A stretch of 64,000 bases of DNA. It comes from Apteryx mantelli (Eukaryota; Chordata; Aves; Apterygiformes; Apterygidae). Shown piece by piece: positions 25,456 to 36,400 of this stretch. Within the stretch, counting starts at the first letter, position 1. The number at the start of each line of letters is the position of its first letter. Where the stretch lies: the NCBI RefSeq assembly GCF_036417845.1, contig NC_089980.1, forward strand, positions 59,084,501 to 59,148,500, in the 5' to 3' direction. Both the position numbers and the translations under genes were made by a program. The notes below the pieces were generated by a model. It did no database searches, had not been told where the DNA came from, and saw only the letters and a list, made by a program, of their open reading frames with translations.

Positions 25456-27274
25456 AAAGGTTCTATAAAGTGACACTACTATTTCACTAAAAGCGGGAAG
25501 TAATAAGGCAAGCAGCCAGATGTGCCACCTTGCTGCAGGAGCAAAGCTACAGATAGCAGCCACAGAGCTGCATGCCTGGGGGCCCCAGTGGCACCCATTG
25601 CCCCAGCCCAGATGCCCACGTTTTGGGGAATCAGATCTCTGGTCACAGGCCTTCCAGGGCACTTAACTCTCCTCAGTGCCCGCACGGACTTCAGGAAAAC
25701 TGGCCTGCTCAATGCCTAGAATTTAGGTGCAAGTTAGTTGCTAATTCAGATAGATTAAATCCTACCTTTAAGCCTGTTTATTCTCAAATCCTAGAGAATT
25801 TGGTGGGATTCAGTCTTGCCTATCCTAACTCTCACAGTAGCTACTGAAGAGGAAAGGGAGCCAAGATCCCCACCCCACTCTTCAGCTTGGAGAATCCTTG
25901 CTCTGAAGACAACTCTCTAATGTTCATCTGAAGCCTCTCCACTTCCTGCAGGGTAGAAGAAAGAGAAGTCTATTTTACCTCTGAACCAGAGCTTCCTGTT
26001 TACCAGAAAGAAGAGATATTGATATTTTATCTTTCTTTCAGATCTTCCAGCTGCTGAAGGATGACTATACATAGGCATCCCTCCACCCTTCCTGCTCGCA
26101 GCAGTAGGAAGCCAAAGGTTTCTACTGTTCTCTTCCATGAAACTCCTGCCTGTGAATAACTCCAAGGCTCTTGCTGGTACCACTGCTCCTGCTCAGTGAT
26201 TTCCCCGGGACCAGATGTAGAGTAGAGTCAATGTGACGCTTGACAGATAGACATGTTGTCTATGGTTTCCTCAGGGAGACCAATGAAATTAAGCCGCCTA
26301 TACGTTTCATTGTGTTGTTGTATGGCAGCATTTGAACAGCAGCAATGAAAGTGGAGCTGATGGCAGATGTACAACAATACGTCAATTCACCTTTGGAATA
26401 TTAGCTTTGCAAGTGCAAAGATTAGAAGCATTTCAGATTGCTGACTTAAATTTTACTGAAATTAAGAGTTTTCAGATGAGAATTGTCCACAACATGCAAA
26501 ATTATGAGTGATTTTTTTGCAAGGCAAGGCATCTACTACAGTTTTTGGAAGGGAAGAGGGTCATAGCATAAATTGAAAGGCACTGAAACAGTTATCATGT
26601 GCCTGCTAAAAAAAGATTATAAACTCTCTGGGCTAAAAAAAATTATTTGAGAAAGGTAAGTAAGTGTAATTAAAGATTTTATCAGAACCGTAATGTTCTT
26701 TCTTGATGCTTGAAAGTGCAACCTATCTTTCAGATCATGTGGATTTTCTTTAATTACAGTAATTAAGCCTCCTCTACAGATATGACAGCATGCCTGCTGT
26801 TCAGTTTTTAAATCTGAGTTTTACCATAAGATATTATGTACGAGGGAATTGATTCTGAATTCATGTATGTCAATATAAATTTCCGGCAGCTCCACTAAAG
26901 TGAGTAGCATGACCCCAGTTCTTGCCAGAATAACTTTAAAGCATGTCTGGTTCATTGTATCAATGCTAATTCACTTATAACTCCCTCTATTCTACAAATA
27001 ACAGCTGAATCTGACTTGAAATCAATAAAGTTTTTCAGTAGAATCCTTCATGAATTGCAGCTTTGCACTCTTAACTCTCTCCCCGTTACATACATGCAGG
27101 AGGTAATGGCATGGAAAATGAGTAAAAAACAAGAATGTGAACAGTATTTCCCTAGTGTTCTCTTGGACGATAAAACAAGTCCATAGCACTAAGTCCTGCA
27201 AAGAAAGCATCAGTACTCAAATTCTTTAGTGTCTGAAAAACATTATGGTGTTAACATTCACAGACAGTGGATTT

Positions 27275-27350
27275 AGATCAGTGCTTCCAAAACTTTAAGA
27301 GTTAATGGACCACTGGCCAATCCCAGAACTGCTTCTGTACCCGCTATGCA
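27275..27350. mobile_element. Possible hAT-type transposon remnant
   Basis: AGATCAGTGCTTCCAAAACT followed by ATGGACCACTGG resembles the 'cagtggttctcaaact...ggaccactgg' termini of old hAT/Charlie-like elements. Only one end is visible, so this is weak. Confidence 0.3.
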
Positions 27351-29839
27351 TTTTTCATAAACCACCATCTATCTACTCTCATCATCAGAGTTTCAGCTGA
27401 AAACATTACAAAGATAACAAAGTGCAGATTTTGTGGGCTGTTTATACAGTCTCATTCTCCCTCTTTCCTTTCCAATGTGTATTTATCTATCTAGAAAATT
27501 TTACCTATGGTTTAATAATACAATAAAATCAACAATAAAAACTCTGGAGTAATACATATAGTATGCGAGCAGTCTTGAATCCACCATTTTAAATCAGAGA
27601 GGTTTTTGGAAAGGACATCTTTAGTCAGCTCAGATTATCAGTCTTTCAGAAGAGAATGAATAAGGGTCTGTTTTCCTAAAGAACCACATATTCCATTTTT
27701 CCCACATTACTGTAAAAAATCAGAAAGAGTGAGTAAAATATCAAAATAGTTTTGCACTTGAGGAATCAATGAATGGTCTGAGGGATCCATTAGAATAACA
27801 TGCTAGTTGAGATGTGGATAATGTATACTGTGTATATGATGAGGAGAAACAGTCTATGAGTAGATGCACTTACAGATTGATGTTGGAGGAGAGAGTTGTT
27901 GAACAAATTCAAGGATGCACGAATCCGGGCTGGCAACATTTGTTATCTGAGATCTTCATGTTTCATTAGTTGACTCTAGTGACACAGAAAGACCAAAGAG
28001 GAGGAAAAGGAAATATTATTCAACGGGCAGAGTGCAAGGGTAAAATTAAATAAAGTTCAAAACAGAGTTTAGTCCTGAGCAGCCTTTGTAATCCTGTTTA
28101 GGCTTGCCTACTGTAGCGGGGCTTGATTCACAGAGATGCTTGCTTTTTCATTTCAGCAATTCCTGGTCAGCACACATAAGGATGTATTTATTAATGGTTC
28201 TATGTCCAGTCTCCAGAATAGAAGAGCAGGTAGCTCGCTAGCTAGCCTGGCTGTTATACATTGTATGATCCCTAAATTTGTCCAAGGTCTAATCTATAAG
28301 AAAGAATTCAAAATGACTTAAAGAATTATCAGTTTTGAATCAGTGGGTCTGGTTAGACCAACATTTGCTTTCCCATTTAGATATAATTCATCCAGTTTAA
28401 AGTTCGGGTAAATCACTAGTTTTGCAGTGTAGACTAAACTAGAATTTAGGGCAGTGAGTTTGCATGGTGTAACAAAACTTGCTTGAAATCAATTTCTATA
28501 GAAATGACTGAAGGTACAGTAACTTGCACTCCAGAGAGTCAGAGAAGCCTCATGAGAAATGCAAAGAGTGTAACAGTATAAATACATATATACTGCACTA
28601 TGAGCTTTAATTTGCACCTTCTTACAGTTCTTGAATGTACAAATTACACCATATCATAATCTCTTACAATTACAGACTGTCATGTATCTGTAACAAGGTC
28701 TAAGGCCTAGCCCTCATTCTACAGCAAATAAATAGGCAAAAGATGTGCTCTTGACTTGAGTCAGTTAAACTGAGGTGGAATCTCAATAAAGGCATGTCAG
28801 ACTGCAGTTTTCACATGTCCTTATTAGGTTTGTCTTTGTCGTTGGAACTACTAACTCAGGTGGAAATACAAACTTCTATATCTTCACTAGAACCTTACTT
28901 CAAGCCCTAACCCACTGTGAAAAGCTAATCTGCAATTTACAGTAACTTTACCTATCCATATAAACACTATGAAGTTCGCTAACTCGGAGAAGGAACTCTT
29001 TTTTTTTTCTTATTAGTACTGTTTCATAGGACAAGTCCTAGTAGATTCTCATTTACATCACATATGCACCATTTCTGAATTTTACACTGCGCTTCCTAAA
29101 ATATTCACATGAAAATTGGAGTGAAAAGTTTACAATGGGTGGATATTGTATAATGGGAGAGCAAAACCAAAATTAGGTAATTCACAAAGACATGAGGAGC
29201 CCCCTGAATATGGGCTTGCTGCCATATGCCTGTTTTGTCATAACTTACTGATCCATTTGCATCATAATAAAGGTTATCTCCAAGTATTTGTCAGGATAAC
29301 AATCTATCTTTTAAATGAGCTTATTATCAGAGTGGTAGATTGGAAAGTACAGGTCCAAATACCATGCACTGTGGATAGGGGGTATTTATCTGAATAAAGC
29401 TTAGTGAATCTTTTGTGTTGCTTCCTTTTACCCAGTTCTTTCCACTCCTGGCATATCTCTCCTTTTCCCTGCAGGAAAAAACCTTTACTCATTTTGTCTG
29501 GATACAATACCGAAACAGTCTGATACTGCTCATTATTCTTATGACAGTTAGCTAACCTTTTGTCATTGCTGTTTCTTTGGAAAGGGGGACACCTTTCATT
29601 TTCGTTTCAGTGCAAATACGTCCATGGCTGCTGAATTCTAATTATGTCTTAAAAGTGGTCAGGCTGGGTCATAGCAAAGAGCCACTCAGCCCAGCAGCAT
29701 GTCTCCAGCTGAGGCCAGTGGCAGTCACCTAGACAAAACTACACAAAGAGCACAAGGGTGTAGTGACACTTAGTACATGTTCCAGCTCACCGCAATCTGT
29801 GGTTCAATACCTTTCTGGGATAGATGTGGTATCTTTATG

Positions 29840-30860
29840 GTTGATAGACTTTGATTAATTTTTCTTCCATTAATTTGTGCAGTAGGTGCTTGAACCCATT
29901 AAACCCTTGGCATTCACAAGGCTGTACAGCATTCCAAAGTCCAATTAGTCATCTGTTCAAAAAGCACCTCTTTTTTATTTGTTTTGGACCTTACCTGCCA
30001 ATTTCTCTTGGTTTCCTCTAGTTTTTCTGCTTTCTCTATGAAGTTCATGATTTTATGACCCATTATCAAATCTCTACTCTACTCTTCCTATTCCGCTCTG
30101 GAAAGTCCAAGACTATTTAGTTATTCTTTGTATATAAGTTACTCCAACTGTTTATCAGCTTTCTTGCCCTTTGTAGCTTTTCTTATTCTTTTTTGGCGTG
30201 AGAGAACTGGAGCTGCAGACAGTATTCAGGACGTGAGTTCACCATGAATTTCCTGCGTGGTATGATTATGGTTTCTTCTCCTTTCTTCCCCTAAAAATTT
30301 CTAATGTTCTATTTGCTGTCTTACTCTACCACAGAGCACTGGGCTGATAACTTCATAAAACTGTGTACCATAACTTGGATCTCTTTTTCATGAGTAATAG
30401 GAGATAATTCAGTATTTCATCAAAAATTTTCTGCCATTTTTAACCCAATAACTCATATCTTGAAATCCTCTTTACAGTTGATTTTCATCTGTACAACCGG
30501 AATAATTTATCATCAGCAAATTCTCTCACCTCAAACTCCTCTTCCTTTACCAGATACCTTATGAATATGTCAAACAACACAAGCCTAGGTACAGATTCCT
30601 GTGAAACTTGATTGGTGACCCCCTTCTTCCCACCCCAAAACTCCGGAAGATCTGTGAGACATTATTTTTTCCACAAAAGCTATGCTGATTTTTCTTCATT
30701 GTATCCTGAGCCTACTGATTACATTACACACTATCGTTTCTACCAGTTTGTCCAGTATTTCTAGAACTCTGAGATTACTTCAGGTCAAACCTCAAAACAG
30801 AAACATAAAGCTTTTGTTGCAGTAATCTATATACCTTTTTTAAAGCAGGGCTTTTCTAAA
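29840..30860 (-). mobile_element. Ancient CR1 LINE fragment (5'-truncated, decayed)
   Basis: Read on the minus strand, about 1 kb aligns in order with the end of the CR1 reverse transcriptase and the downstream region. 30509-30520 encodes FADD, the catalytic RT motif, followed by KLF. Slightly upstream (minus sense) is a stretch matching the 'GSVLGPVLFNIFINDL' coding region but with an in-frame stop and a frameshift. 30203-30245 encodes a version of the 'RPHLEYCVQFWS' motif (here SRPEYCLQL). The distal end near 29860-29990 matches the conserved tail after the RT. The 5' end, with ORF1 and the endonuclease, is missing, as is usual for CR1. The many stops show it is long dead. The exact borders are uncertain by some tens of bases. 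Confidence 0.92.
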
Positions 30861-31511
30861 TTTCAGTTCAATATAGTCAATAGTAGCATCAGAGAGATTC
30901 AACTGCAAAATGTTGTCTTCCACAAAAAGTGCTGCTGCTCTATATTGATTAGTTTTGGTGGTTTTTTTTTTTTAGGAAAATAGATAAGCCAGATAAACAA
31001 TAGAAAGTTGTATATCACAACACTATGAATAAATTATCAGATAAATGTAATAATTTTCTGGCAAACTGACTGTGATTTTTACAGATATATTAACAGTACA
31101 TAATTATAAACAAAACAATCTGTTTAAAACCCTTCTGCTGTTGCACAGGACTCTGACTGTATTTCTCCCTGTGATTTCTGTTTCGCAGCCTAATCGTTTT
31201 GTTTCTGGTCCCCAGTGGAGTAATCAAAACTTTCTGATCTACAGTGTGAAATGTCTAATTGTAAATAAGAGGGCCATTTTCTTAGTGATTTGCCTTAGAA
31301 TTTCTTAGTGAATTGCCTTTGCTGGAAAAGGAAAGGTAATTCAGCAAAGGTAGATGCTCAGTGTTTACAAACATCTTTTTCTGATTAGAGCATGGGTTGT
31401 CCCCATCTTCAGAAGCAGCAATCCATCTCCATGAATAACAGCAGGATGCACTGCATTTGGTCACAGAAATACTGCTAATCGCTTTTCATATGGTTCAACC
31501 AACACCAAGAG

Positions 31512-31563
31512 CAGTACTCTCCACCGAGATATCACTGCAAAGTGCTACGGTGGAGCAGTAGTG
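31512..31563. repeat. Nested inverted repeat / long hairpin
   Basis: CTCCACCG (31519-31526) pairs exactly with CGGTGGAG (31548-31555). The stem extends outward past one bulged base by four more pairs, then a mismatch and two more. The 21-nt interior contains its own small stem, CACT-GCAA-AGTG. Confidence 0.7.
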
Positions 31564-32712
31564 ACAGCCATTGTCAGGTGGTGAAAAAACAAGAGCAGGT
31601 AGGTGTAACTTTCTCCTGGAAGAAGCATTCAGGGTGCTCTTGGTCTGCCAGCAGAAGTAGACCCAAAGCAATCAGAGAGCTCCTCTGAAATATGCCTCCA
31701 GCTTGGGGGGTTTCGCAGCTCTGTGTCCCTCCTGTGAAGGACACACAGACGTGATGTTGGGGGAGATTAGGAGCTGGATTACCAGCACGGCAAGGCCATG
31801 CTGGTTCAGTGATGGTTCCCTGCCTGTCACGGGGTTCACAAGAGCTACCTTAGATGGGTAAATGTGAGTGTTTTCCTAGGGCTGTTCTAACGGGCAAACT
31901 GCTTCCCCCCAGCTCAGCAGCCCCAGAGTAAAGATATTTAGAGGCATTTGGTTCCTTGTTGGTACTTATACCAGCCTCAGCTCTGGCATAGGGGATGGAT
32001 TTGACAAGAAGAGCAATAATATAAAGAGAGCAAAGGGGTGCAAGAGAGCCAGCGTGCATTATATACATGGTTTGCATTGACTCTCTTGGAGCAAACACAG
32101 CACATGAAGTAGGTGTGGTACCACGCAGTCTTTGTGCTTTTCTAGCTTCCTTTAGGAGGTACTTTCTCCAAAACAGCCTTCTTGGATGGTCACTAGCTCT
32201 GAAGACACAATCAGGCACAAAGCACGCTATAAGTGTATTTCAGATTCTCTCATTTCCCCACAAACAGCAGCAGCCTGTGCTTCAGTCTGAACCATTCTGA
32301 TAGCACTATGTAAGTTCCCCTCAACACTTGTCTTATTATGTTTTCTGCTCTTTTTCCAAATGTCTTGAGCATTGCTTCAAGTCACTGATTTGAGGCTGTA
32401 ATGTGGCTTTCAAAAAGAGAAAAAAATGTTGATTCAAGGCAAGGAAGGTGGCCAGTTTTGCAGTTTAATGTAATCCATTCAGTAGAGCTCTACAGTTATT
32501 TAGTTGCATTAAATAATTTAGTCCAGTGGTGGCTGTCTGAAATGCAACTGTTTCTTTGTTTCATATGAAAGGTGATTCTTTCTCAGAGTGCTTTAGACAT
32601 ATATCCAGTAACCAGCACAGACTTTTTTAGAAACACATGCATTTACACATTCAGAGACTAGCTCCCAGCACCCCTCCAGGCCCTCTGCCAAATATTCTCA
32701 TTTTCTGATTAG

Positions 32713-32800
32713 AAGGCCAAATCCTGTTCACAGCTTTGTCAGCATGACTCTACTGCTTTCCGCAGAGTCGCTCTGGAGTCACACTGGTGTAAATGAGTTT
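32713..32800. mobile_element. Decayed palindromic MITE-like element
   Basis: The order GGCCAAATCCTG ... GAGTCACACTGGTGTAAATG resembles an ancient palindromic element common in sauropsid DNA ('aattctg...ggagtaactccactgaagtcaatggagttactcc...ttacaccggtgtaa'). The terminal blocks are clear and the middle is degraded. Confidence 0.5.
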
Positions 32801-34650
32801 ACTATAATCTTCAATGTTTCCCCAGCCCGACACACACCTTCCTAAGCCTTCTCCCTCATCTTCAAGCCACCAGCATTCCCCTGAATGCTAGCCCTCCTGC
32901 TAAATGACACACAAATATCAAAACACAACTATCACTCCCCAGATCTGACTCCCCAGACAAGCACCATAACCCACATAACAAATGCTACTCACCCCTGATC
33001 ACTTATGTCTAAATGTTAGCTTTGGAGCCTCTCAGGACCCCCATCACCAGGCTGCAGAGCTCTCCACAAACCTCCCCACCAACCTGCATCCCCAGCAAAT
33101 ACCCCAGACACCTCCTCTCAGGGTAATCTTCCTGCATCTCCTTCCACAAGAAACCCAAGTGCACAGCAAGGGGAATGACCCTCCTTGGTGAAATGCTCTT
33201 TCTATTACCAGTCTTCCCCATTTCCATGCAGCCTACTCTTCCCTTGAAAATTAAGCATCATTCTAAGGAATAAAAGCTGTTAAAAAACCTGTAGAGCATA
33301 CCTGATATCCTCACAGAACTGGAACTAAAAAACAAGTGGGCAGCGACACAGAATGACATGGGCACCCTCCTTCCTGGAACGACTCTGCCAGCATTTGATA
33401 CGGACCCAGTCAGAGCAAGGCTGCATCGGCACAAGCTGCTGCAGTGAAGCCTCGGAGTTTGTATTCAGCTGTGAGATGAAATCACAGTTTCCTTGCTGGT
33501 ATCTGCTGGCTCCTTTTCAGCTTCACACAAGCAGCCTTTCCTGCAGAGGTTTGGAATTTGGAGGTTGCTCTGTTTTGCTTTTCTTTTAGTAAGTTGTGCT
33601 ACTGTGTCTGCAGTACTGCTGGAAAAAAAAAAAAGGAAAGGAAGAAAGATGAAAAGAAACTCATGCAGGCTCTTACTACCAGTGGTGCAAGAGGATATAT
33701 AAACAATGCAGACAGCTGAAAAGATTGTGCTAAGTGGTGCAAGGCTAAAAGCTTTTCAATATGCCATTCTATCGTGTTTGCCTGAGTATTGTACATAGGC
33801 CTATAAAAACAGAACTGTTTAGCCTTAAGACAAAATTCATGAGCTGAGAAGACTGCGTGAAGAACTCAAAACTGTGTCTAGTTTTGCCAAAAAACTTTCA
33901 ATGAGCAAACAGGAGCTGAATTAAAAAAAAAAAAAAAGTTTCTGGGCTCCACTTTCTCTGTTCACATTAAAAAAGTGATCAAACCATGCAATTCAAAATC
34001 TGCACATACATCTTTAAGTACACAGTTTTAAAAGTCTCTTTTTGAATTTCCATTTCCATAGAACCTACAAGACCAGCAAGGCCAGGATCCCCTCATGCTA
34101 GTCATAATAAAGAAATTATTTGTTCTAAAATACAGAATTGTTTTAAATATGAATGATCACAACTGCATAGGCACCAACTTTCTCATGGCTAATGCTGGTG
34201 TGATACTTTCAGCTAAAGGGGAAGAAGCCATGAACTCTTGAAGGCAGTGATCTAACTTTGCACTGTGAACGTACCGGCAACAAGTAGGTGCCAAAAGCGT
34301 GGATGGAAGGAACTAAGAAGTCACTATCAGTCACTAACTCCTGATGCACCTTCCTGAGCACTGAACTGTCAATGTAATATTTGTATTTCTCATGAAGAAT
34401 TAATGTTTCAAAGTTCTTCCTTTAGCTCCCCTGCCACATATCACCATGCCAATTTACCCATTAGTTTTAATATATTGAATTACCTTTTATGGGTTCTCTT
34501 GTCAGTGCAACAGTCTTGAGATTTGCCTGAAACATTTGTTGGGGGAAGTTCCTTTTTCACTTTCTGCGTGGTCACACCTACATCTCACCGTGCAGTTTCA
34601 CTAAGCCCAAGTGCTGGAAAGGAGGTGCCAGTGCTTGTCTAATCTTGCAG

Positions 34651-34680
34651 TCAGCTGGATCAGCCCACTAATCCAGCTGA
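34651..34680. repeat. Inverted repeat, 10-bp arms, 10-nt loop
   Basis: TCAGCTGGAT is matched exactly by ATCCAGCTGA. Each arm contains the E-box CAGCTG. Confidence 0.8.
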
Positions 34681-35480
34681 AAAACAATCTGCTATATTTC
34701 TAGGGCAAGTTTTCAACCAGATCAGCTTGCTGACTTGTTTGACTGCATAGTCACAAGTACTGCGCCAACACAAGGGAGGAGGGAGATCTGCTTTTGCAAG
34801 ATGAAGGGCAGCACCATTCATTTTGCCTTCAGTTTGCATTTCAACCACTTAAGCCTTGCAATGAAGGCAAACCTCACCATACGCTCTTTGAACAGCACAA
34901 GTGCTGGCTAAGTGCAGTTGTATTGTGCTTGATTCTGGATTTATAGACCCCAGGTTTATATCACTTGAACTTTGGAAGAGTTACCACAAATTTTTGTTTG
35001 TCTGAGGGGGAACTCAGGCAATCTCTGTGCAACTAGCAGTTTGTATAAAGAAAGAAGAACCCACTGGTGCAAGAGATTACCAATACAATGTTGCTGAAAA
35101 CAAGTAATCACTATTGACGTCTCAATTTTGGAAAGCTATTGGAAATTCTCCAGGCATAAAAGTACTTCCTATTCTTATACCAAGAGAAACTTCTCAGTTT
35201 CAAGGAGACAAAACCTGGCACAGGAGGCTATGAAATACTATAGCAGAATTTTTTGTTTGACACAGAAGTTTAAAACAATTCCTGCATGAGTGCTGTAGTA
35301 TCTTCATTTCATAAAGTGAATGCAAATTTGTTTGTGCGTCTGCCCAGGCATTTAGGAAACTTTTGCTGACTCTAAAGAGTTTTGCCTGGAAATTGGACTT
35401 CTACATAATCCCTAGGCATAGGGTTCATCTTTTTGAGCTTTATCCTTCTCTAAATTAGACGTCCAGTCTAAACCAAAATT

Positions 35481-35515
35481 CTTCTATAGTCAATGGGGAG
35501 AGATAGGAGCCTCCA
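35481..35515. mobile_element. Possible MITE-like fragment
   Basis: The motif TATAGTCAATGGGGAGAGAT followed by AGGAGCCTCC resembles 'gaaatcaatgggagttaggcgcct' of a short palindromic element. Very short, so only tentative. Confidence 0.3.
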
Positions 35516-36400
35516 GAAGGCAAGTCATTCCACCTTAAAACAGCTATGCAGACCAAGTAGGATGAAGATGTCCCCCCACCCACTGGCTATAGAAGGAGCC
35601 CTGGCAACTGCCTTAAACTAGAAGTGAGATTAGATGCAACCCACCCTTGACTCTTGTGTGCTCAGTTTTCACCCACGCCTGTTTATGTGTTATAGGCAAA
35701 CATACACTGCAAATTGACATCTTAGGTACATGCCTCTACCTTTTCAAAATCAGGCCCTGACAGCATGATAAAAAAAGTACCTATTTCACCTAGTCATAAT
35801 GAACAAAGAGTTCACACTTCAAGAGCACCCACAGAATTCACCTTTTTTGTGAGCTGCAACAGTGCTGCAAAAGCTCACACATTCAAACTGAGTGACAATT
35901 AATTGTCTGCATTTTTATAAACATCTGGAGGCTCTAACCATAGAAAGTGCCCCATCACAGTAGATGCTGTGTGCAGAAAACCACAAACACTTATCATTAC
36001 AGGAATGTACAAAGTACAGTTTCCAAACGATAGTCTTGTTGACTTCAGATTTACATAAACCCGGTATGTGGGCACATGTGCCACTTTCTTTGACTGCAGT
36101 ACTGCCTGTGTGCCCTTGAGAGTCCCTACGGTCACAACGGAGAGACAGTGGCCAGCTCTTTAAAAACTTTGGCTTCCCTTTTGTTTTGGAATACTCCAAA
36201 ACTACAAAGTCACCTTGAGAGATTAAAGCAGTAGGAAGTTTAGTCTTATTAAAACAGCACGAAAAAGCCATGCACAGAGGGAGAGGATATAAATAGAACG
36301 AGCTCACCTGGGATGTGGGGGGAATGGGTGCCCAGCAGGCACAAGCGTTACATCCTAGAGAGGCTCTCCACAGCCTGACCATGGCTAGGTGTGTTTGCCT

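Larger units (their letters stand above)
23966..29839. other. Non-coding region right of the CpG island
   Basis: AT-rich sequence with no recognisable exon on either strand. It holds a perfect palindrome at 25085-25105, a probable MITE fragment at 25399-25455 and a possible hAT-like fragment at 27275-27350. The 25500-25720 stretch is somewhat richer in GC and open in both directions, but the encoded peptides look like nothing known. In sampled lines G and T tend to exceed C and A on the plus strand, opposite to the LYST intron. Confidence 0.6.
30861..36400. other. Intergenic, no recognised gene
   Basis: No exon is recognised. The stretch holds a structured inverted repeat at 31512-31563, a decayed palindromic element at 32713-32800, an E-box-bearing inverted repeat at 34651-34680, and another MITE-like scrap at 35481-35515. 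The GC-richer 31500-32250 stretch has a repeat-like feel, but I cannot name a family. A 155-codon minus-strand frame at 35915-36382 begins at an ATG in GCCATGG context and has no recognisable similarity. Confidence 0.6.

Noticed and set aside
31850..32218. 122-residue minus-strand frame in a repeat-like stretch
   Set aside because: No similarity recognised. The surrounding sequence has a repeat feel but could not be assigned to a family.
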